This document shows positions 52,178 through 62,289 of a DNA stretch of 64,000 nt, piece by piece (position 1 is the first letter of the stretch; the number at the start of each line of letters is the position of its first letter). Both the position numbers and the translations under genes were made by a program. Source of the DNA: Gilliamella sp. wkB308 (GTDB lineage Bacteria > Pseudomonadota > Gammaproteobacteria > Enterobacterales > Orbaceae); NCBI RefSeq assembly GCF_001690185.1, contig NZ_LZGN01000038.1, positions 372,001-436,000 on the forward strand, in the 5' to 3' direction. Below the pieces are notes generated by a model. It saw nothing but the letters and a program-made list of their open reading frames with translations. It was not told the DNA's origin and did not search any database.

Positions 52178-52942
52178 ATGAATTTTTCGGTTATTATACC
52201 TGCAAGGTATGCTTCAAGTCGTTTACCGGCAAAACCGCTTGCTGATATTCATGGTAAACCTATGATTGTGCGAGTGATGGAGCAAGCCAAAAAGTCTTCA
52301 GCAAATCGGGTCATTATTGCAACTGATCATCAACAAGTATTCGATGTGGTGAAATCTTATGGCGGTGAAGTAATTCTGACTAGCAATAAACATAATTCGG
52401 GTACAGAACGATTAGCAGAAGTTATTAATGCCTATCAATTTTCTGATGATGAAATTATTGTGAACGTACAAGGTGACGAGCCGCTAATTCCGCCAATCAT
52501 CATAGATCAAGTTGCTGAAAACTTAGTACAGTATAAAACAGGAATGGCAACATTAGCTGTTCCAATCGATTCAGCTGCAGAAGCATTTAATCCTGGTGCA
52601 GTAAAAGTTGTGACTGATAAAGATGGTTATGCACTCTACTTTTCACGAGCAACCATTCCTTGGGAAAGGGATCGCTTTGCAAAATCTGAAGATCTTTTCA
52701 AACAAACCAGTATTGGTGATTTTTATCTTCGACATATCGGGATTTATGCCTATCGAGCTGGTTTTATTCGTCAATATATCAATTGGGCACCTTCTACACT
52801 TGAACAGATTGAAATGTTAGAACAGTTGCGTGTACTTTGGTATGGTGAAAAAATTCATGTGGCGGTTGCAAAACAAGCACCTGCTATTGGGGTGGATACG
52901 CAAGAAGACTTAGAAAAAGTCAGAAAGTTATTCAAGGATTAA
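52178..52942 (+). CDS. kdsB: CMP-KDO synthetase KdsB
   Basis: The 254-residue cytidylyltransferase activates KDO for lipopolysaccharide inner core synthesis. [17 protein letters not shown] is the nucleotide-binding N-terminus, and [11 protein letters not shown] and RHIGIYAYR are family motifs. AAAAGG precedes the ATG. The next gene starts 3 bp after the stop. Confidence 0.96.
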   Translation: MNFSVIIPARYASSRLPAKPLADIHGKPMIVRVMEQAKKSSANRVIIATDHQQVFDVVKSYGGEVILTSNKHNSGTERLAEVINAYQFSDDEIIVNVQGDEPLIPPIIIDQVAENLVQYKTGMATLAVPIDSAAEAFNPGAVKVVTDKDGYALYFSRATIPWERDRFAKSEDLFKQTSIGDFYLRHIGIYAYRAGFIRQYINWAPSTLEQIEMLEQLRVLWYGEKIHVAVAKQAPAIGVDTQEDLEKVRKLFKD

Positions 52943-52945
52943 AAT

Positions 52946-53638
52946 ATGGCACAATTTTCTGGTTTTACTCAAACAGGACTTAATTTCTTACAAGATGTTT
53001 GGATTAATAATAGTAAAGCATGGTTTGAAGAGCACCGATCAATCTATGATAATGAATTGATCAAACCATTCCGGCTGTTAGTAGAACAGTTAACCCCCAA
53101 CATGCTCAAAATTGATGAATGGTTTGAAACAAAACCCGCTATTGGTAAAACGATATCTCGCATACATCGTGACACACGTTTTTCGAAAGATAAATCGTTA
53201 TATCGTAGTCGTTTATGGCTCACATTTAAACGACCAAACCGAGATTGGAAAGAAGCGCCAGCTTACTTTTTTGAAATAGCACCAGATTGCTATCGTTATG
53301 GACTTGGCTATTATTGTGCATCAAAGCAGACAATGGATATTTTTCGTGAAGAAATTCTTAATGACAGTGCAAAATTTTTAGACATGATTCGCTGTGTTAA
53401 AAAACCATTTGAACTTGTTGGTGAAAGTTATAAACGCCCTCTAATTAAAGATCAAGATCCAAAAATAGCAACGTGGTATAATCGAAAAAGTTTAGCCGCA
53501 ATGGTCACTAACTCCAATATTGAGGATTTGCTAAACGGCGATCTACCTGACAAATTATCAAAGGGTTTTAAACAACTATTACCGCTTTATGATTATTTAA
53601 TGCGGGTGGAAATGATAAAAAATATTCCTAATTTATGA
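52946..53638 (+). CDS. DUF2461 (TIGR02453) family protein
   Basis: This 230-residue cytoplasmic protein matches DUF2461: N-terminal FSGFTQTGLNFLQDVW..NNSKAWFEEHR, then RIHRDTRFSKDKSLYRS and YFFEIAPD. Function is unknown. It lies 3 bp after kdsB and may be translationally linked to it, though a role in lipopolysaccharide synthesis is not implied by the family. Confidence 0.85.
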   Translation: MAQFSGFTQTGLNFLQDVWINNSKAWFEEHRSIYDNELIKPFRLLVEQLTPNMLKIDEWFETKPAIGKTISRIHRDTRFSKDKSLYRSRLWLTFKRPNRDWKEAPAYFFEIAPDCYRYGLGYYCASKQTMDIFREEILNDSAKFLDMIRCVKKPFELVGESYKRPLIKDQDPKIATWYNRKSLAAMVTNSNIEDLLNGDLPDKLSKGFKQLLPLYDYLMRVEMIKNIPNL

Positions 53639-53718
53639 TTTAACACCATGATTAAATGAGCTAACCTAAGTAAACGACATTTTTTTAATAAACAACTTTT
53701 TTAAAATGATTTAGTTTC

Positions 53719-54381
53719 TTAAATATTGGGAAAGCTCATGATTAATTCTTTTACACCATTGATAATAAATTGAGTACCAACACAAACTAATAAGAATCCC
53801 ATTATTCTTGACGTCGCTTCAATTCCACTTTTTCCCATAAAACGCATAATACTGCCTGCACTTCTCATACAGAACCAAAGGATAATACACAATAAAAGCG
53901 GAACAAAGATTGAAGATGTATAAACAACCCAACTTGAAATATCATAACCTCCACTTTTTACTGTTGAAGCCATACTGATAATCATTGCAATCGTTCCAGG
54001 ACCCGCCGTACTTGGCATGGCTAGCGGTACAAAAGCAATATTATTCGATACTTCTTTCATTTTAGCATCGGCTTCTAATGTTCTATGAGAAGGTTGTTGA
54101 GGAAACAGCATTCTAAATCCAATAATACCAACAATCATACCACCAGCAATACGCAAGCCTGGAATGGAAATACCAAAAGTACTCATCACTAGTTGTCCAC
54201 CATAAAAAGAAACAACCATAATGATAAAAACGTAAATACAAGTCATCTTAGATTGATAATTACGCTCTTCATTGGTCATATCACCCGACAAACCTAATAA
54301 AAGTACGACAGTAGTTAACGGATTAGTTAGAGGAATAAATAATATTAAACCAAAGCCAACAGTTTGTATCAGTTCAAACAT
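53719..54381 (-). CDS. marC: MarC-family inner membrane protein (UPF0056)
   Basis: This 220-residue protein has about six membrane segments. [22 protein letters not shown] and [19 protein letters not shown] closely follow E. coli MarC (221 residues), so it is probably the orthologue. The molecular function is unknown despite the historical name (multiple antibiotic resistance). It lies downstream of ssb on the same strand with a weak hairpin between. Confidence 0.88.
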   Translation of the reverse strand: MFELIQTVGFGLILFIPLTNPLTTVVLLLGLSGDMTNEERNYQSKMTCIYVFIIMVVSFYGGQLVMSTFGISIPGLRIAGGMIVGIIGFRMLFPQQPSHRTLEADAKMKEVSNNIAFVPLAMPSTAGPGTIAMIISMASTVKSGGYDISSWVVYTSSIFVPLLLCIILWFCMRSAGSIMRFMGKSGIEATSRIMGFLLVCVGTQFIINGVKELIMSFPNI

Positions 54382-54446
54382 AACACTATAAAATGAAAAA
54401 AATTGGTAGGTTATAAGTATAATTGAAATTAAAAAGATAAGATATA

Positions 54447-54466
54447 TGGGCGCCTAATTACGCCCA
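54447..54466 (-). terminator. Weak hairpin downstream of ssb
   Basis: TGGGCG at 54447-54452 and CGCCCA at 54461-54466 form a stem 24 bp past the ssb stop. On the minus strand an AT-rich tract with TTTTT comes some way after it. Confidence 0.45.
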
Positions 54467-54489
54467 ATATTTTAAAAGGGAGAGGAAAA

Positions 54490-55008
54490 TTAAAAAGGAA
54501 TATCGTCATCAAAATCCATTGGTGGTTCAGGTGCTTTAGGTTGAGCAGCGGGTGCGGCTTGAGTTGCTGGGCGAGTTGCAGCGGCAGGCGCAGTTGAAAT
54601 ATTATTCGCACTTTGGCCCCAATTTTGTGCATTATCATCGAAGTTATCATTACCATTTCGTGAACTTAAAATTTGTAATGTGCCACCGATTGGATTAACA
54701 ACAACTTCTGTCGTATAACGGTCGTTACCAGTTTGATCTTGCCATTTACGGGTTTGTAATTGACCTTCTAAATAAACTTGTGTTCCTTTCTTAATATATT
54801 CACCAGCAATTTCAGCTAATTTACCGAAAACAACCACACGATGCCATTCTGTACGATCGCGGTTTTCACCTGTTTGTTTATCTTTCCATGATTCTGAAGT
54901 TGCTACGCTAAAATTTGCAACAGCGCTTCCGTTTGGCATATAGCGAACTTCTGGATCCTGACCTAAATTACCCACCAAAATGACTTTATTTATTCCTCGG
55001 TTTGCCAT
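54490..55008 (-). CDS. ssb: Single-stranded DNA-binding protein
   Basis: The 172-residue protein has an OB fold (about 1-110, starting [19 protein letters not shown]), a Gln/Ala/Pro-rich linker and the acidic tip DFDDDIPF that recruits repair and replication partners. TAGGAG precedes the ATG. In E. coli it is divergent from uvrA; here it is divergent from corA. No clear LexA box was seen upstream. Confidence 0.96.
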   Translation of the reverse strand: MANRGINKVILVGNLGQDPEVRYMPNGSAVANFSVATSESWKDKQTGENRDRTEWHRVVVFGKLAEIAGEYIKKGTQVYLEGQLQTRKWQDQTGNDRYTTEVVVNPIGGTLQILSSRNGNDNFDDNAQNWGQSANNISTAPAAATRPATQAAPAAQPKAPEPPMDFDDDIPF

Positions 55009-55221
55009 TATAAACTCCTAAAAATTGCTTAAATAATTAATTTGCGTATTGTAACATGAGACAACAGCAACATCATCGTTTTTAATTTAATTCTGGAATA
55101 TTACTTCTATTTTTAACATTACAAAAATAACTTTAGACATAGGAATTTAAAGATATTACGAGTATAATGCGCCACATTTGTTAATAGAATGTTCTAGAAA
55201 CTTTTCTTTAAGGGGGGCCTT

Positions 55222-56163
55222 ATGATTAATGCGTTTGGACTAAAGAACAAACAATTAGTAAAAGTTAATGAAGGCGACATCAACAATGCGGCTTGGATTG
55301 ACTTAATTGAACCAGAAGAAGCCGATCGTGATTTTGTTTTAACTCATTTAGGACAAAATTTAGCAACCAGTATTGAATTAGATGATATCGAGGCCTCTGC
55401 ACGTTTTTTTGAAGATAATGAAGGATTGCATGTTCACTCTTTCTTCTTTTATGAAGATGCTGAAGATCGGGCGGGAAATTCAACCGTTGCTTTTACAGTA
55501 CACAATGGTCGATTATTTACCTTGCGTGAACGGGATCTGCCTGCTTTTCGTTTATATCGTATGCGATCTCGATATCAAAGCATGGTTGATGGAAATCCTT
55601 ATGAAATATTGCTGGATTTGTTTGAAGTTAAAGTTGAACAGCTAGCCGATCAAATCGAAAGTATTTATAGTAAATTAGAAGAATTGAGCCAAGTAATTAT
55701 GGACCGTTCTGCACAAGAGCAATACGACGAAGCTATGACATCGTTAGCTGAACTAGAAGATACGGCTTGGAAAGTAAGATTGTGCTTAATGGATAGCCAA
55801 CGTGCGGTTAACTACCTTGTTCGCCGAGCAAAAATGCCGGCAGAACAACTTGAGCAAGCACGTGAAGTTATTCGCGATGTTGAATCATTGGTGCCACATA
55901 ATGAATCATTATTTCAAAAAGTTAACTTTTTAATGCAAGCAGCAACAAGCTTTATCAACATTGAACAAAGTCGAATTATTAAAATTTTCTCAGTGGTATC
56001 AGTTGTATTCTTACCGCCAACTGTGGTTGCATCTGCATATGGTATGAACTTTGAGAATATGCCAGAACTGAAATGGGAATACGGTTATCCATTTTCATTA
56101 TTACTCATGTTATTGGCCGGTGTAGCACCCTATATTTATTTTAAACTTAAAAAATGGTTATAA
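55222..56163 (+). CDS. corA: Magnesium/cobalt transporter CorA
   Basis: The 313-residue protein has a long acidic cytoplasmic N-domain ([13 protein letters not shown]) and two C-terminal membrane helices separated by the [10 protein letters not shown] loop, with the GMN selectivity motif at 274-276. It forms a pentameric Mg channel. A very strong ribosome site (AAGGGGGG) precedes the ATG, and TATAAT at 55163-55168 is a possible -10. Confidence 0.96.
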   Translation: MINAFGLKNKQLVKVNEGDINNAAWIDLIEPEEADRDFVLTHLGQNLATSIELDDIEASARFFEDNEGLHVHSFFFYEDAEDRAGNSTVAFTVHNGRLFTLRERDLPAFRLYRMRSRYQSMVDGNPYEILLDLFEVKVEQLADQIESIYSKLEELSQVIMDRSAQEQYDEAMTSLAELEDTAWKVRLCLMDSQRAVNYLVRRAKMPAEQLEQAREVIRDVESLVPHNESLFQKVNFLMQAATSFINIEQSRIIKIFSVVSVVFLPPTVVASAYGMNFENMPELKWEYGYPFSLLLMLLAGVAPYIYFKLKKWL

Positions 56164-56388
56164 ACATAGACGTTAATTATATGTTAACCTAGCCTTTTTA
56201 AGGCAGTGAATAAAAAAATGAGTTAATTTCAAAAGTTAACAAAGGGAACTGAGTGACTCCACGAACAACAAAGAGACAACAAGGTTGCCTTTTATGCTTT
56301 TTTAAACTCAATGACCAAATACAATAAGTATTGAAAGATATCGATTTTAGATCATTAGTAAAATTAGTTTGTCAAAAAAGGGAGTAAC

Positions 56389-57357
56389 ATGAGTCAGTAC
56401 GCACTAGTCACCGACATCGGTGGAACCAATGCCCGTTTTGCATTGTTTAATTTAGTTACAAATGAGCTATCGGCAATCACAAAAATTCTCATTTCAAAAG
56501 AAGATATATTACTTACATTAATCAAAAATTATCTTCAAGCGCAAACCGTAAAAATTGAAATTGCGTGCATTGCCATCGCTTGTCCAATTGATGATACTGA
56601 TACTGTTATTATGACAAATAACAATTTGTCATTTTCTCGTCGTGAACTAATTGAAGAACTCAAACTAAAAAAACTTGAGGTGATTAATGATTTTACAGCA
56701 GTCTCGACATCCATTCCAAGATTGTCACCGCAAGATTTGGTAAAAATTGGAGGGGATGAGCCTAATTTAAATTATCCTATAGCAATTTATGGTGCGGGAA
56801 CTGGGCTTGGCGTTTCACATTTGATAAAAGTTAATCAGCATTGGGTAAGTTTGTCCGGTGAAGGTGGGCATACAGAATTACCCATGATAAATGAAGAAGA
56901 AGATCGTATTTTGGTTCAGTTGCGTAAAAAATTTGGACGAGTTTCAGCCGAACGATTTTTATCAGGAAATGGTATTATTAACATTTATCAAGCCCTACAG
57001 CAAATTAATCATCAACCATTAACTAATATCACTCCAGATATCATTGTCAACAAAGCACTAACAAACAGTTGTGATTTATGTTTGCAAACCTTAAATTACT
57101 TTTGTACATTTATGGGAAGATTTGGCGGTAATTTAGCATTAACGCTCAATACTCAAGGGGGAGTATATATTGCCGGTGGTATTGCTCCTCGTTTTATTGA
57201 ATTTTTTAAAGCTTCGCCGTTTAGATCTGCCTTTGAATATAAAGGGCGAATGTCTACGCTGGTCAAAAAAATTCCTGTATATGTGATTACACATGAAGAT
57301 CCAGGGCTATTTGGTGCAGGTGTTTATTTACAAAATAGTCTTCTAAATATTGATTAA
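56389..57357 (+). CDS. glk: Glucokinase
   Basis: The 322-residue ROK-independent bacterial glucokinase has the ATP-binding TDIGGTNARFALF at the N-terminus, the catalytic Asp in VINDFTAV and the substrate-site SLSGEGGHTELP. It phosphorylates cytoplasmic glucose not taken up by the PTS. AAAAGGGAG precedes the ATG. ycgL follows after 12 bp and may be co-transcribed. Confidence 0.95.
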   Translation: MSQYALVTDIGGTNARFALFNLVTNELSAITKILISKEDILLTLIKNYLQAQTVKIEIACIAIACPIDDTDTVIMTNNNLSFSRRELIEELKLKKLEVINDFTAVSTSIPRLSPQDLVKIGGDEPNLNYPIAIYGAGTGLGVSHLIKVNQHWVSLSGEGGHTELPMINEEEDRILVQLRKKFGRVSAERFLSGNGIINIYQALQQINHQPLTNITPDIIVNKALTNSCDLCLQTLNYFCTFMGRFGGNLALTLNTQGGVYIAGGIAPRFIEFFKASPFRSAFEYKGRMSTLVKKIPVYVITHEDPGLFGAGVYLQNSLLNID

Positions 57358-57369
57358 AGGTTTTATTTT

Positions 57370-57618
57370 ATGATGTGGTGTTATATCTATCGTAGTCCAA
57401 AAAAAGAAAATTGTTACTTGTATATGAAAAATGAAAATGATTTTTCTGGTATACCTGAAAGAATACTCTCAATTTTTGGTTCTCCGATATTTGTTATGAA
57501 AGTATTATTAGATGGAAAAAGACGTTTTGTAGTTGGGACATCCGAAGAAATCGAAGAAAAGATTAAAACGGATGGGTTTTTCTTACAAATGTTAAAAGAA
57601 GATGATTTTAAAGCATGA
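57370..57618 (+). CDS. ycgL: YcgL-domain protein
   Basis: The 82-residue protein begins [18 protein letters not shown] and contains [11 protein letters not shown], matching the DUF709/YcgL family. It is shorter than E. coli YcgL (108), lacking the extensions at both ends. Function is unknown. Its stop overlaps the ycgN start (ATGA), and ycgL and ycgN are also close together in E. coli. Confidence 0.87.
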   Translation: MMWCYIYRSPKKENCYLYMKNENDFSGIPERILSIFGSPIFVMKVLLDGKRRFVVGTSEEIEEKIKTDGFFLQMLKEDDFKA

Positions 57619-58037
57619 TTGAGCCATTTTGGAAAGGTAAGACTTTAGATCAACTCAGCGATGATGAATGGGAGCAACTATGTGATGGTTGTGGACAATG
57701 TTGTCTGAACAAATTAATGGATGAGGACACTGACGAAATCTTATACACTAATGTGGCTTGCAATTTGCTCGACGCCAACACATGCCAATGTAAACACTAC
57801 GCTAATCGATTCAAATATGAACCCGATTGCATTAAGCTTACTCGAGAAAATTTACTTACTATTGAATGGCTACCTTTGAGTTGTTCTTATCGATATTTCC
57901 AAAAAAATGGGGAATTACCTGAATGGCATCCACTGATTGCGGGCAACAAAAAACTAATGCATGAATTAAAAATATCGGTTAAAAATCGAATTGTATATGA
58001 AAAAGATGTGATTTGTTGGGAAGATCATATCATTTAA
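57615..58037 (+). CDS. ycgN: YcgN-type zinc/iron-chelating cluster protein (UPF0260)
   Basis: The 140-residue protein has the metal-binding CDGCGQCC motif and further conserved cysteines in [16 protein letters not shown] and PLSCSYR. This is the YkgJ/UPF0260 pattern. The function is unproven, though Fe-S or zinc chelation is suggested by the family name. It is coupled to ycgL by a 4-bp overlap, and its stop codon runs into the terminator stem. Confidence 0.88.
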   Translation: MIEPFWKGKTLDQLSDDEWEQLCDGCGQCCLNKLMDEDTDEILYTNVACNLLDANTCQCKHYANRFKYEPDCIKLTRENLLTIEWLPLSCSYRYFQKNGELPEWHPLIAGNKKLMHELKISVKNRIVYEKDVICWEDHII

Positions 58038-58062
58038 AAAAAGGAGCAACAGCTCCTTTTTT
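58037..58062. terminator. Bidirectional terminator between ycgN and yggT
   Basis: AAAAAAGGAGC at 58037-58047 pairs with GCTCCTTTTTT at 58052-58062 around AACA. It has T-runs on both strands and serves both convergent genes. Confidence 0.88.
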
Positions 58063-58069
58063 AAATCAT

Positions 58070-58624
58070 CTAAAGAATGATCCACAGCGCACCAAAAATT
58101 TTGGTGGCAAAATAGTTCATAAACATAAGCACGACAGCCACAATTGCAAACGTAACATCGATCATGCCAATAGGTGGAATAAAACGACGAATTGGTGCCA
58201 TTAATGGCTCTGTTAATTGGTAAAGAATTTCGTCAGGTACTGATTGTCCACGACTAATCCAACTCAAAATCGCTCTGAATAGCAATAACCAAAATAGCAG
58301 GTAACCCATAGCATGCAAAATTGCTACCAAAGCAAACCATAAATAATTAACATTAAATGGTAAATTTATGGGGATAAAACTAAAGATGAACAAAATTTTA
58401 ATTAAAGCAACTAAATACAAAAGTAGCCACGTTGCAAAATCAAATTTTCCTACTGAAGGAATAAAACGGCGCATTGGACCGATAATAGGTTGAGTAACTT
58501 TTACAATAAATTGAGTGATTGGATTATGAAAATTAACTCTGACTTGCTGCATCCACAAACGTAAAATTAAAACATACAGACAAAACGTTATTACCGTTTT
58601 GCCAAGAAAGTAGATCAATTCCAT
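58070..58624 (-). CDS. yggT: YggT-family inner membrane protein
   Basis: This 184-residue protein has two tandem YggT repeats, each with a membrane hairpin and the motif P(I/L)x(A/G)P(M/I)RRFIP (PIIGPMRRFIPS and PLMAPIRRFIPP). E. coli YggT has been linked to osmotic shock tolerance; the function is otherwise unknown. It lies 37 bp downstream of yggS, the same order as in E. coli. Confidence 0.9.
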   Translation of the reverse strand: MELIYFLGKTVITFCLYVLILRLWMQQVRVNFHNPITQFIVKVTQPIIGPMRRFIPSVGKFDFATWLLLYLVALIKILFIFSFIPINLPFNVNYLWFALVAILHAMGYLLFWLLLFRAILSWISRGQSVPDEILYQLTEPLMAPIRRFIPPIGMIDVTFAIVAVVLMFMNYFATKIFGALWIIL

Positions 58625-58661
58625 TGAAAACTCCTTAAATGAAAGTCATTGAGCCAATATA

Positions 58662-59363
58662 TCATAAATACTTTCGCTCGCCAAAGATTGCCGTACCAAT
58701 ACGAACCATTGTGCTACCAGCTAAAATCGCCGCTTTCATGTCTCCACTCATTCCCATAGATAATGTATCAACATAAGGAATATCAATTTTTAATTGTTGT
58801 AAAAGCGCCGTCATTTTTGAAAAAATAATGAATTGTTTATCGAAATCATCTTCGATTTCAGGGATAGCCATTAAACCACGTAAACAAAGGTTAGGTAATG
58901 TAATAATCTGGTTAGCTAAAGCTAACACTTCTTCTGGTTTTACGCCGGATTTGGTGGCTTCTTGACTTATATTAACCTGAATAAGTACATTTAATTTAGC
59001 CATATTGGCAGGGCGCTGATCACTTAAACGCTGAGCGATTTTGAAACGATCAATTGTATGCATCCAATCAAAGTGTTCTGCAACCAACTTGCTTTTATTC
59101 GACTGCAAAGGGCCAATAAAATGCCAAATAAGAGGACAATTTGGCATCGTTTTTTGAAAATAATTTATTTTCTCTACACCTTCTTGAACATAATTTTCAC
59201 CAAATGCGAGTTGTCCTGCGTCTATAGCTTCTGTAATTAATGTAACTGGTTTGGTCTTACTTACCGCAATAAGTTCAATTTTTTTGGGATCTCGACCACA
59301 ATTTGAAGCTATTTTCTCAATATCTTTTTTTATAGCCATTAAATTGTCATGTACTGTATTCAT
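58662..59363 (-). CDS. yggS: Pyridoxal phosphate homeostasis protein YggS
   Basis: This 233-residue PLP-binding TIM-barrel protein has the PLP lysine in ELIAVSKTKP and the family signatures FGENYVQEG, WHFIGPLQSNK and LSMGMSGDMKAAI. It controls free PLP levels and amino acid balance. Its start is 23 bp from that of the divergent pilT-like yggR, as in enteric genomes. Confidence 0.93.
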   Translation of the reverse strand: MNTVHDNLMAIKKDIEKIASNCGRDPKKIELIAVSKTKPVTLITEAIDAGQLAFGENYVQEGVEKINYFQKTMPNCPLIWHFIGPLQSNKSKLVAEHFDWMHTIDRFKIAQRLSDQRPANMAKLNVLIQVNISQEATKSGVKPEEVLALANQIITLPNLCLRGLMAIPEIEDDFDKQFIIFSKMTALLQQLKIDIPYVDTLSMGMSGDMKAAILAGSTMVRIGTAIFGERKYL

Positions 59364-59386
59364 GTTTATACCTAATTATCATTAGT

Positions 59387-60346
59387 ATGTCTAAATTAAT
59401 ATTACATTCTTTATTATCACTTAGTGTAACCCAAAAAGCATCGGATTTGCACCTATCTAGTGGCGAAGTGCCTTGTATGCGAATTAATGGACAACTACAA
59501 TTTTTGTCTGTTTCTCAACTATCAGCTCAAGTTTTGGAAATAGAATTATTTAAATTACTCAATGATTCCCAAAAAAATCGATTACAACAAAATGGTCAAA
59601 TTGATATCGCCTATCATCCCGCAAAAATAGGGCGATTTCGAGTAAATATATTTTATCAAATGCGAGGTATTTCAGCTGTCTTTCGTGTCATCAATCACCA
59701 AATTCCAAGTTTACAAGAAATTAAAGCCCCAAAAATTTTACCTGAATTAACACAAACTCAAAGCGGGATTGTTTTAGTTACCGGTGCAACGGGTAGCGGT
59801 AAATCAACGACGTTGGCGTCATTGATACAATACATCAATATTACAGCAACAAAACATATTATTACTTTAGAAGATCCGATAGAATTTATTTATCAAAATA
59901 ATAAATCGCTTATTCAACAACGTGAGATTTCTGATTTTGGCTCGGCAATTGATAGTATTTTAAGACAAGATCCCGATATTATCATGCTTGGCGAATTACG
60001 GCATAAACAATCTATTCAAGCTGCGTTAACCGCCGCTGAAACAGGACATTTAGTCTTTGCAACTTTACATACAAGCTCGGCAATTAAAAGTATCAACCGA
60101 ATTATTGATGTCTTTGAAAATCATTCACATAATTTTATACGAGCACAATTATCGACAAGCTTAAAAGCAATTATTACCCAAAAATTAGTCACAAATAACC
60201 GGCAGCGTAAAGCGATATTCGAAGTTTTGATTAATACGCCTGCGGTAAGCAACCTTATCAACGAAGGCAAAACTAAACAGATACTTTCATTAATGCAAAC
60301 GGGTCAACAATATGGTATGCAAATAATGCAAAGTGATGATTTGTAA
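59387..60346 (+). CDS. yggR: PilT-family pilus retraction-type ATPase (YggR)
   Basis: The 319-residue ATPase has Walker A GATGSGKS at 133-140, Asp box TLEDPIEF, His box AAETGHLVFATLHT and C-terminal INTPAVSNLINEGKT. It matches E. coli YggR, a PilT relative next to yggS. PilT proteins power pilus retraction, needed for DNA uptake. One oddity: the Walker B block reads GELRHKQS where the family usually has GE(M/L)RD, so Asp is replaced by His206. The rest looks active. Confidence 0.88.
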   Translation: MSKLILHSLLSLSVTQKASDLHLSSGEVPCMRINGQLQFLSVSQLSAQVLEIELFKLLNDSQKNRLQQNGQIDIAYHPAKIGRFRVNIFYQMRGISAVFRVINHQIPSLQEIKAPKILPELTQTQSGIVLVTGATGSGKSTTLASLIQYINITATKHIITLEDPIEFIYQNNKSLIQQREISDFGSAIDSILRQDPDIIMLGELRHKQSIQAALTAAETGHLVFATLHTSSAIKSINRIIDVFENHSHNFIRAQLSTSLKAIITQKLVTNNRQRKAIFEVLINTPAVSNLINEGKTKQILSLMQTGQQYGMQIMQSDDL

Positions 60347-60432
60347 TGATCAGTAATTTAATAAAATTTAAAGTTTTCTAAAAAAATAAATTATACTAAT
60401 GTTAAAAAGTTCAAATGAAAAAGGGGTAAAAA

Positions 60433-61242
60433 ATGGAACAACGCATTGGTTTAATAGGTTTAGGCAATATGGGTAATGCTATTTTACAAGGTATTTTATC
60501 AAGTAAAATTGTATCAGGTAACCAAATCAATATTTATGATACCCATCCAGAAAAAGGGATTTCACTTAATCAATCTTATGGAATTAATAATTTAGATTCA
60601 GCCAGAAATGTAGCAAAAGAATCGGATATGGTTATTGTGGCTGTAAAACCCAATGCGATTATCGATGTTTTAAATGATATCCAAAAAGAATTAAAAAAAA
60701 GTACTATTGTGATTTCTATTGCTGCAGGAGTTAGTATAAAAACGATTGCAAAATGTGTGGGATATGAACAAAAAATTATTAGAGTCATGCCAAATACACC
60801 AGCCTTAGTCAACGCAGCAATGTGCTCAATCACGCCAAATACAGAAGTTACAGAGGAAGAGTTAGCTACGGTTCAAACATTATTTAATTGTATTGGTGAA
60901 ACTGAAATTGTACCTGAATATTTAATTGATGCTGTAGTAGGTGCAAGTGGATCCTCTCCAGCGTTTGTATTTATGTTTATTGAAGCTATAGCTGATGGGG
61001 CAGTAAAAGGGGGGTTATCTCGAAAACAAGCCTATAAATTTGCTGCCCAAACAGTAATGGGGTCAGCAAAGATGTTACTAGAAACGGGTAAACATCCTGG
61101 AGAATTAAAAGATATGGTATGTTCACCAGCCGGTACGACCATTGAGGGTGTGCAAATGCTTGAAGAAAAGGGATTCAGAGCGGCGGTTATTGATGCTGTT
61201 GAAGCAACAATAAATAAGTCTCAAAGCATGAGTGAAAAATAA
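60433..61242 (+). CDS. proC: Pyrroline-5-carboxylate reductase ProC
   Basis: The 269-residue enzyme catalyses the last step of proline synthesis. The NAD(P)-binding GLIGLGNMGNAIL is at the N-terminus, followed by RVMPNTPALVNA and the C-terminal substrate domain with ASGSSPAFVFMF and VCSPAGTTIEGV. AAAAAGGGG precedes the ATG. In many proteobacteria it is linked to yggS and yggT. Confidence 0.95.
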   Translation: MEQRIGLIGLGNMGNAILQGILSSKIVSGNQINIYDTHPEKGISLNQSYGINNLDSARNVAKESDMVIVAVKPNAIIDVLNDIQKELKKSTIVISIAAGVSIKTIAKCVGYEQKIIRVMPNTPALVNAAMCSITPNTEVTEEELATVQTLFNCIGETEIVPEYLIDAVVGASGSSPAFVFMFIEAIADGAVKGGLSRKQAYKFAAQTVMGSAKMLLETGKHPGELKDMVCSPAGTTIEGVQMLEEKGFRAAVIDAVEATINKSQSMSEK

Positions 61243-61589
61243 GTTAATCTAAAATTTACATTTGGCAAAATGCTAAAAATTAATTAAAACGTAAAAATTA
61301 AATTAATTTAACGATTGAAAGTAATTTAGGTTTTGCCTATCAAATAAATTTGTAAAACTTTACAAACAACACTTGCATTAACAATTAATATATGAGTTAA
61401 TAGTTTACAGCATATAACGTGCAGATTTATTTAGTGACATCTTGATTTAAGCAGTTTGTAGTTTACTTTCTATTTACATTAGTATTAGTTCTCTTCAGCT
61501 TTCACGTTTCAGTGTTTATAAGTAGTCCAAGTTTTATGTTTTTTTTAAATTAGCCTTGTTGGCTTAAATTATTTTATAGGAAGATTATT
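61243..61589. other. 347-bp region with probable long 5' UTR of the cold-shock gene
   Basis: No ORF is present. Cold-shock genes commonly have 5' leaders of about 100-160 bases that change fold with temperature. Just before the start, AGCC and GGCT around TTGTT can form a small hairpin, followed by the TAGGAAG ribosome site. I could not fix the promoter. Confidence 0.4.
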
Positions 61590-61799
61590 ATGTCTAAGAA
61601 AACTGGTCAAGTTAAGTGGTTCAACGAAAGTAAAGGTTATGGTTTTATTTCTCCTGCTGATGGTAGCAAAGATGTATTTGTACATTTTTCTGCAATCTCT
61701 GGTGAAGGTTTTAAAACTTTAGGTGAAGGTCAACAGGTTGAATTTTCAATTCAAGACAGTGAACGTGGCCCAGCTGCAGCAGATGTTGTTGTAATGTAA
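61590..61799 (+). CDS. Cold-shock domain protein (CspC/CspE type)
   Basis: This 69-residue single cold-shock domain has RNP1 KGYGFI at 15-20 and RNP2 VFVHF at 29-33. It binds single-stranded nucleic acid and melts RNA structure. The sequence is close to E. coli CspC and CspE, but which paralogue it represents cannot be fixed. AGGAAG precedes the ATG. Confidence 0.93.
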   Translation: MSKKTGQVKWFNESKGYGFISPADGSKDVFVHFSAISGEGFKTLGEGQQVEFSIQDSERGPAAADVVVM

Positions 61800-61820
61800 T
61801 TCTGCACCCATCTTTATATT

Positions 61821-61849
61821 TTATCAGCATATTTTAAATATGCTGATAA
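61821..61849 (+). terminator. Terminator-like hairpin after the cold-shock gene
   Basis: A perfect 12-bp stem, TTATCAGCATAT / ATATGCTGATAA, with a 5-base loop lies 21 bp after the stop. The T-run is short. Confidence 0.65.
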
Positions 61850-61983
61850 TTTCCTACATCCTACAAAATATTTTATTTGCTTTTCCAAAATCTCTAATGT
61901 ATTATTTTCCGCAATATTAGGTGTAATAAATATACTAATATTATCAAAAAGATAATTTTATAAATTGAAAGGAAAAATAAATA

Positions 61984-62265
61984 ATGAAAAAATTTCTAGT
62001 TTCTGCTGTACTTTTAAGTTTATCTTCTGCTGCGATGGCTGATTTATCTGATAGTTGTAAAACTTATTTTGAAAAAGTGGATAAATTAGTTGAATCTTTA
62101 CCTAAAGATGCAGCAACAAAACAGCAAACTGATATGATGAAACAAAATTTAGAAGCAGGTAAAAAACAAGTTGCTGCTATGTCCTCAAGTGATCAAGAAA
62201 CAGGTTGTAAACAAGGTTTAGAAGCACTTAAACAATTAGAATCTCTTTATCCTGCTTTAAAATAA
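61984..62265 (+). CDS. Small secreted helical protein (DUF5339-like)
   Basis: The 93-residue protein has a Sec signal peptide (MKKFLVSAVLLSLSSAAMA, cut after Ala19). The mature part is helical, Lys/Gln-rich, with two cysteines, Cys25 and Cys75, that may form a disulfide in the periplasm. It resembles small DUF5339 proteins of related bacteria. Function is unknown. GAAAGGAAA precedes the ATG. It converges on the nuclease gene. Confidence 0.7.
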   Translation: MKKFLVSAVLLSLSSAAMADLSDSCKTYFEKVDKLVESLPKDAATKQQTDMMKQNLEAGKKQVAAMSSSDQETGCKQGLEALKQLESLYPALK

Positions 62266-62289
62266 ATTGATAAATTCTTGATGAAAAAT

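Noticed and set aside
55009-55221. LexA box between ssb and corA.
   Set aside because: No CTG-N10-CAG site with an acceptable core was found.
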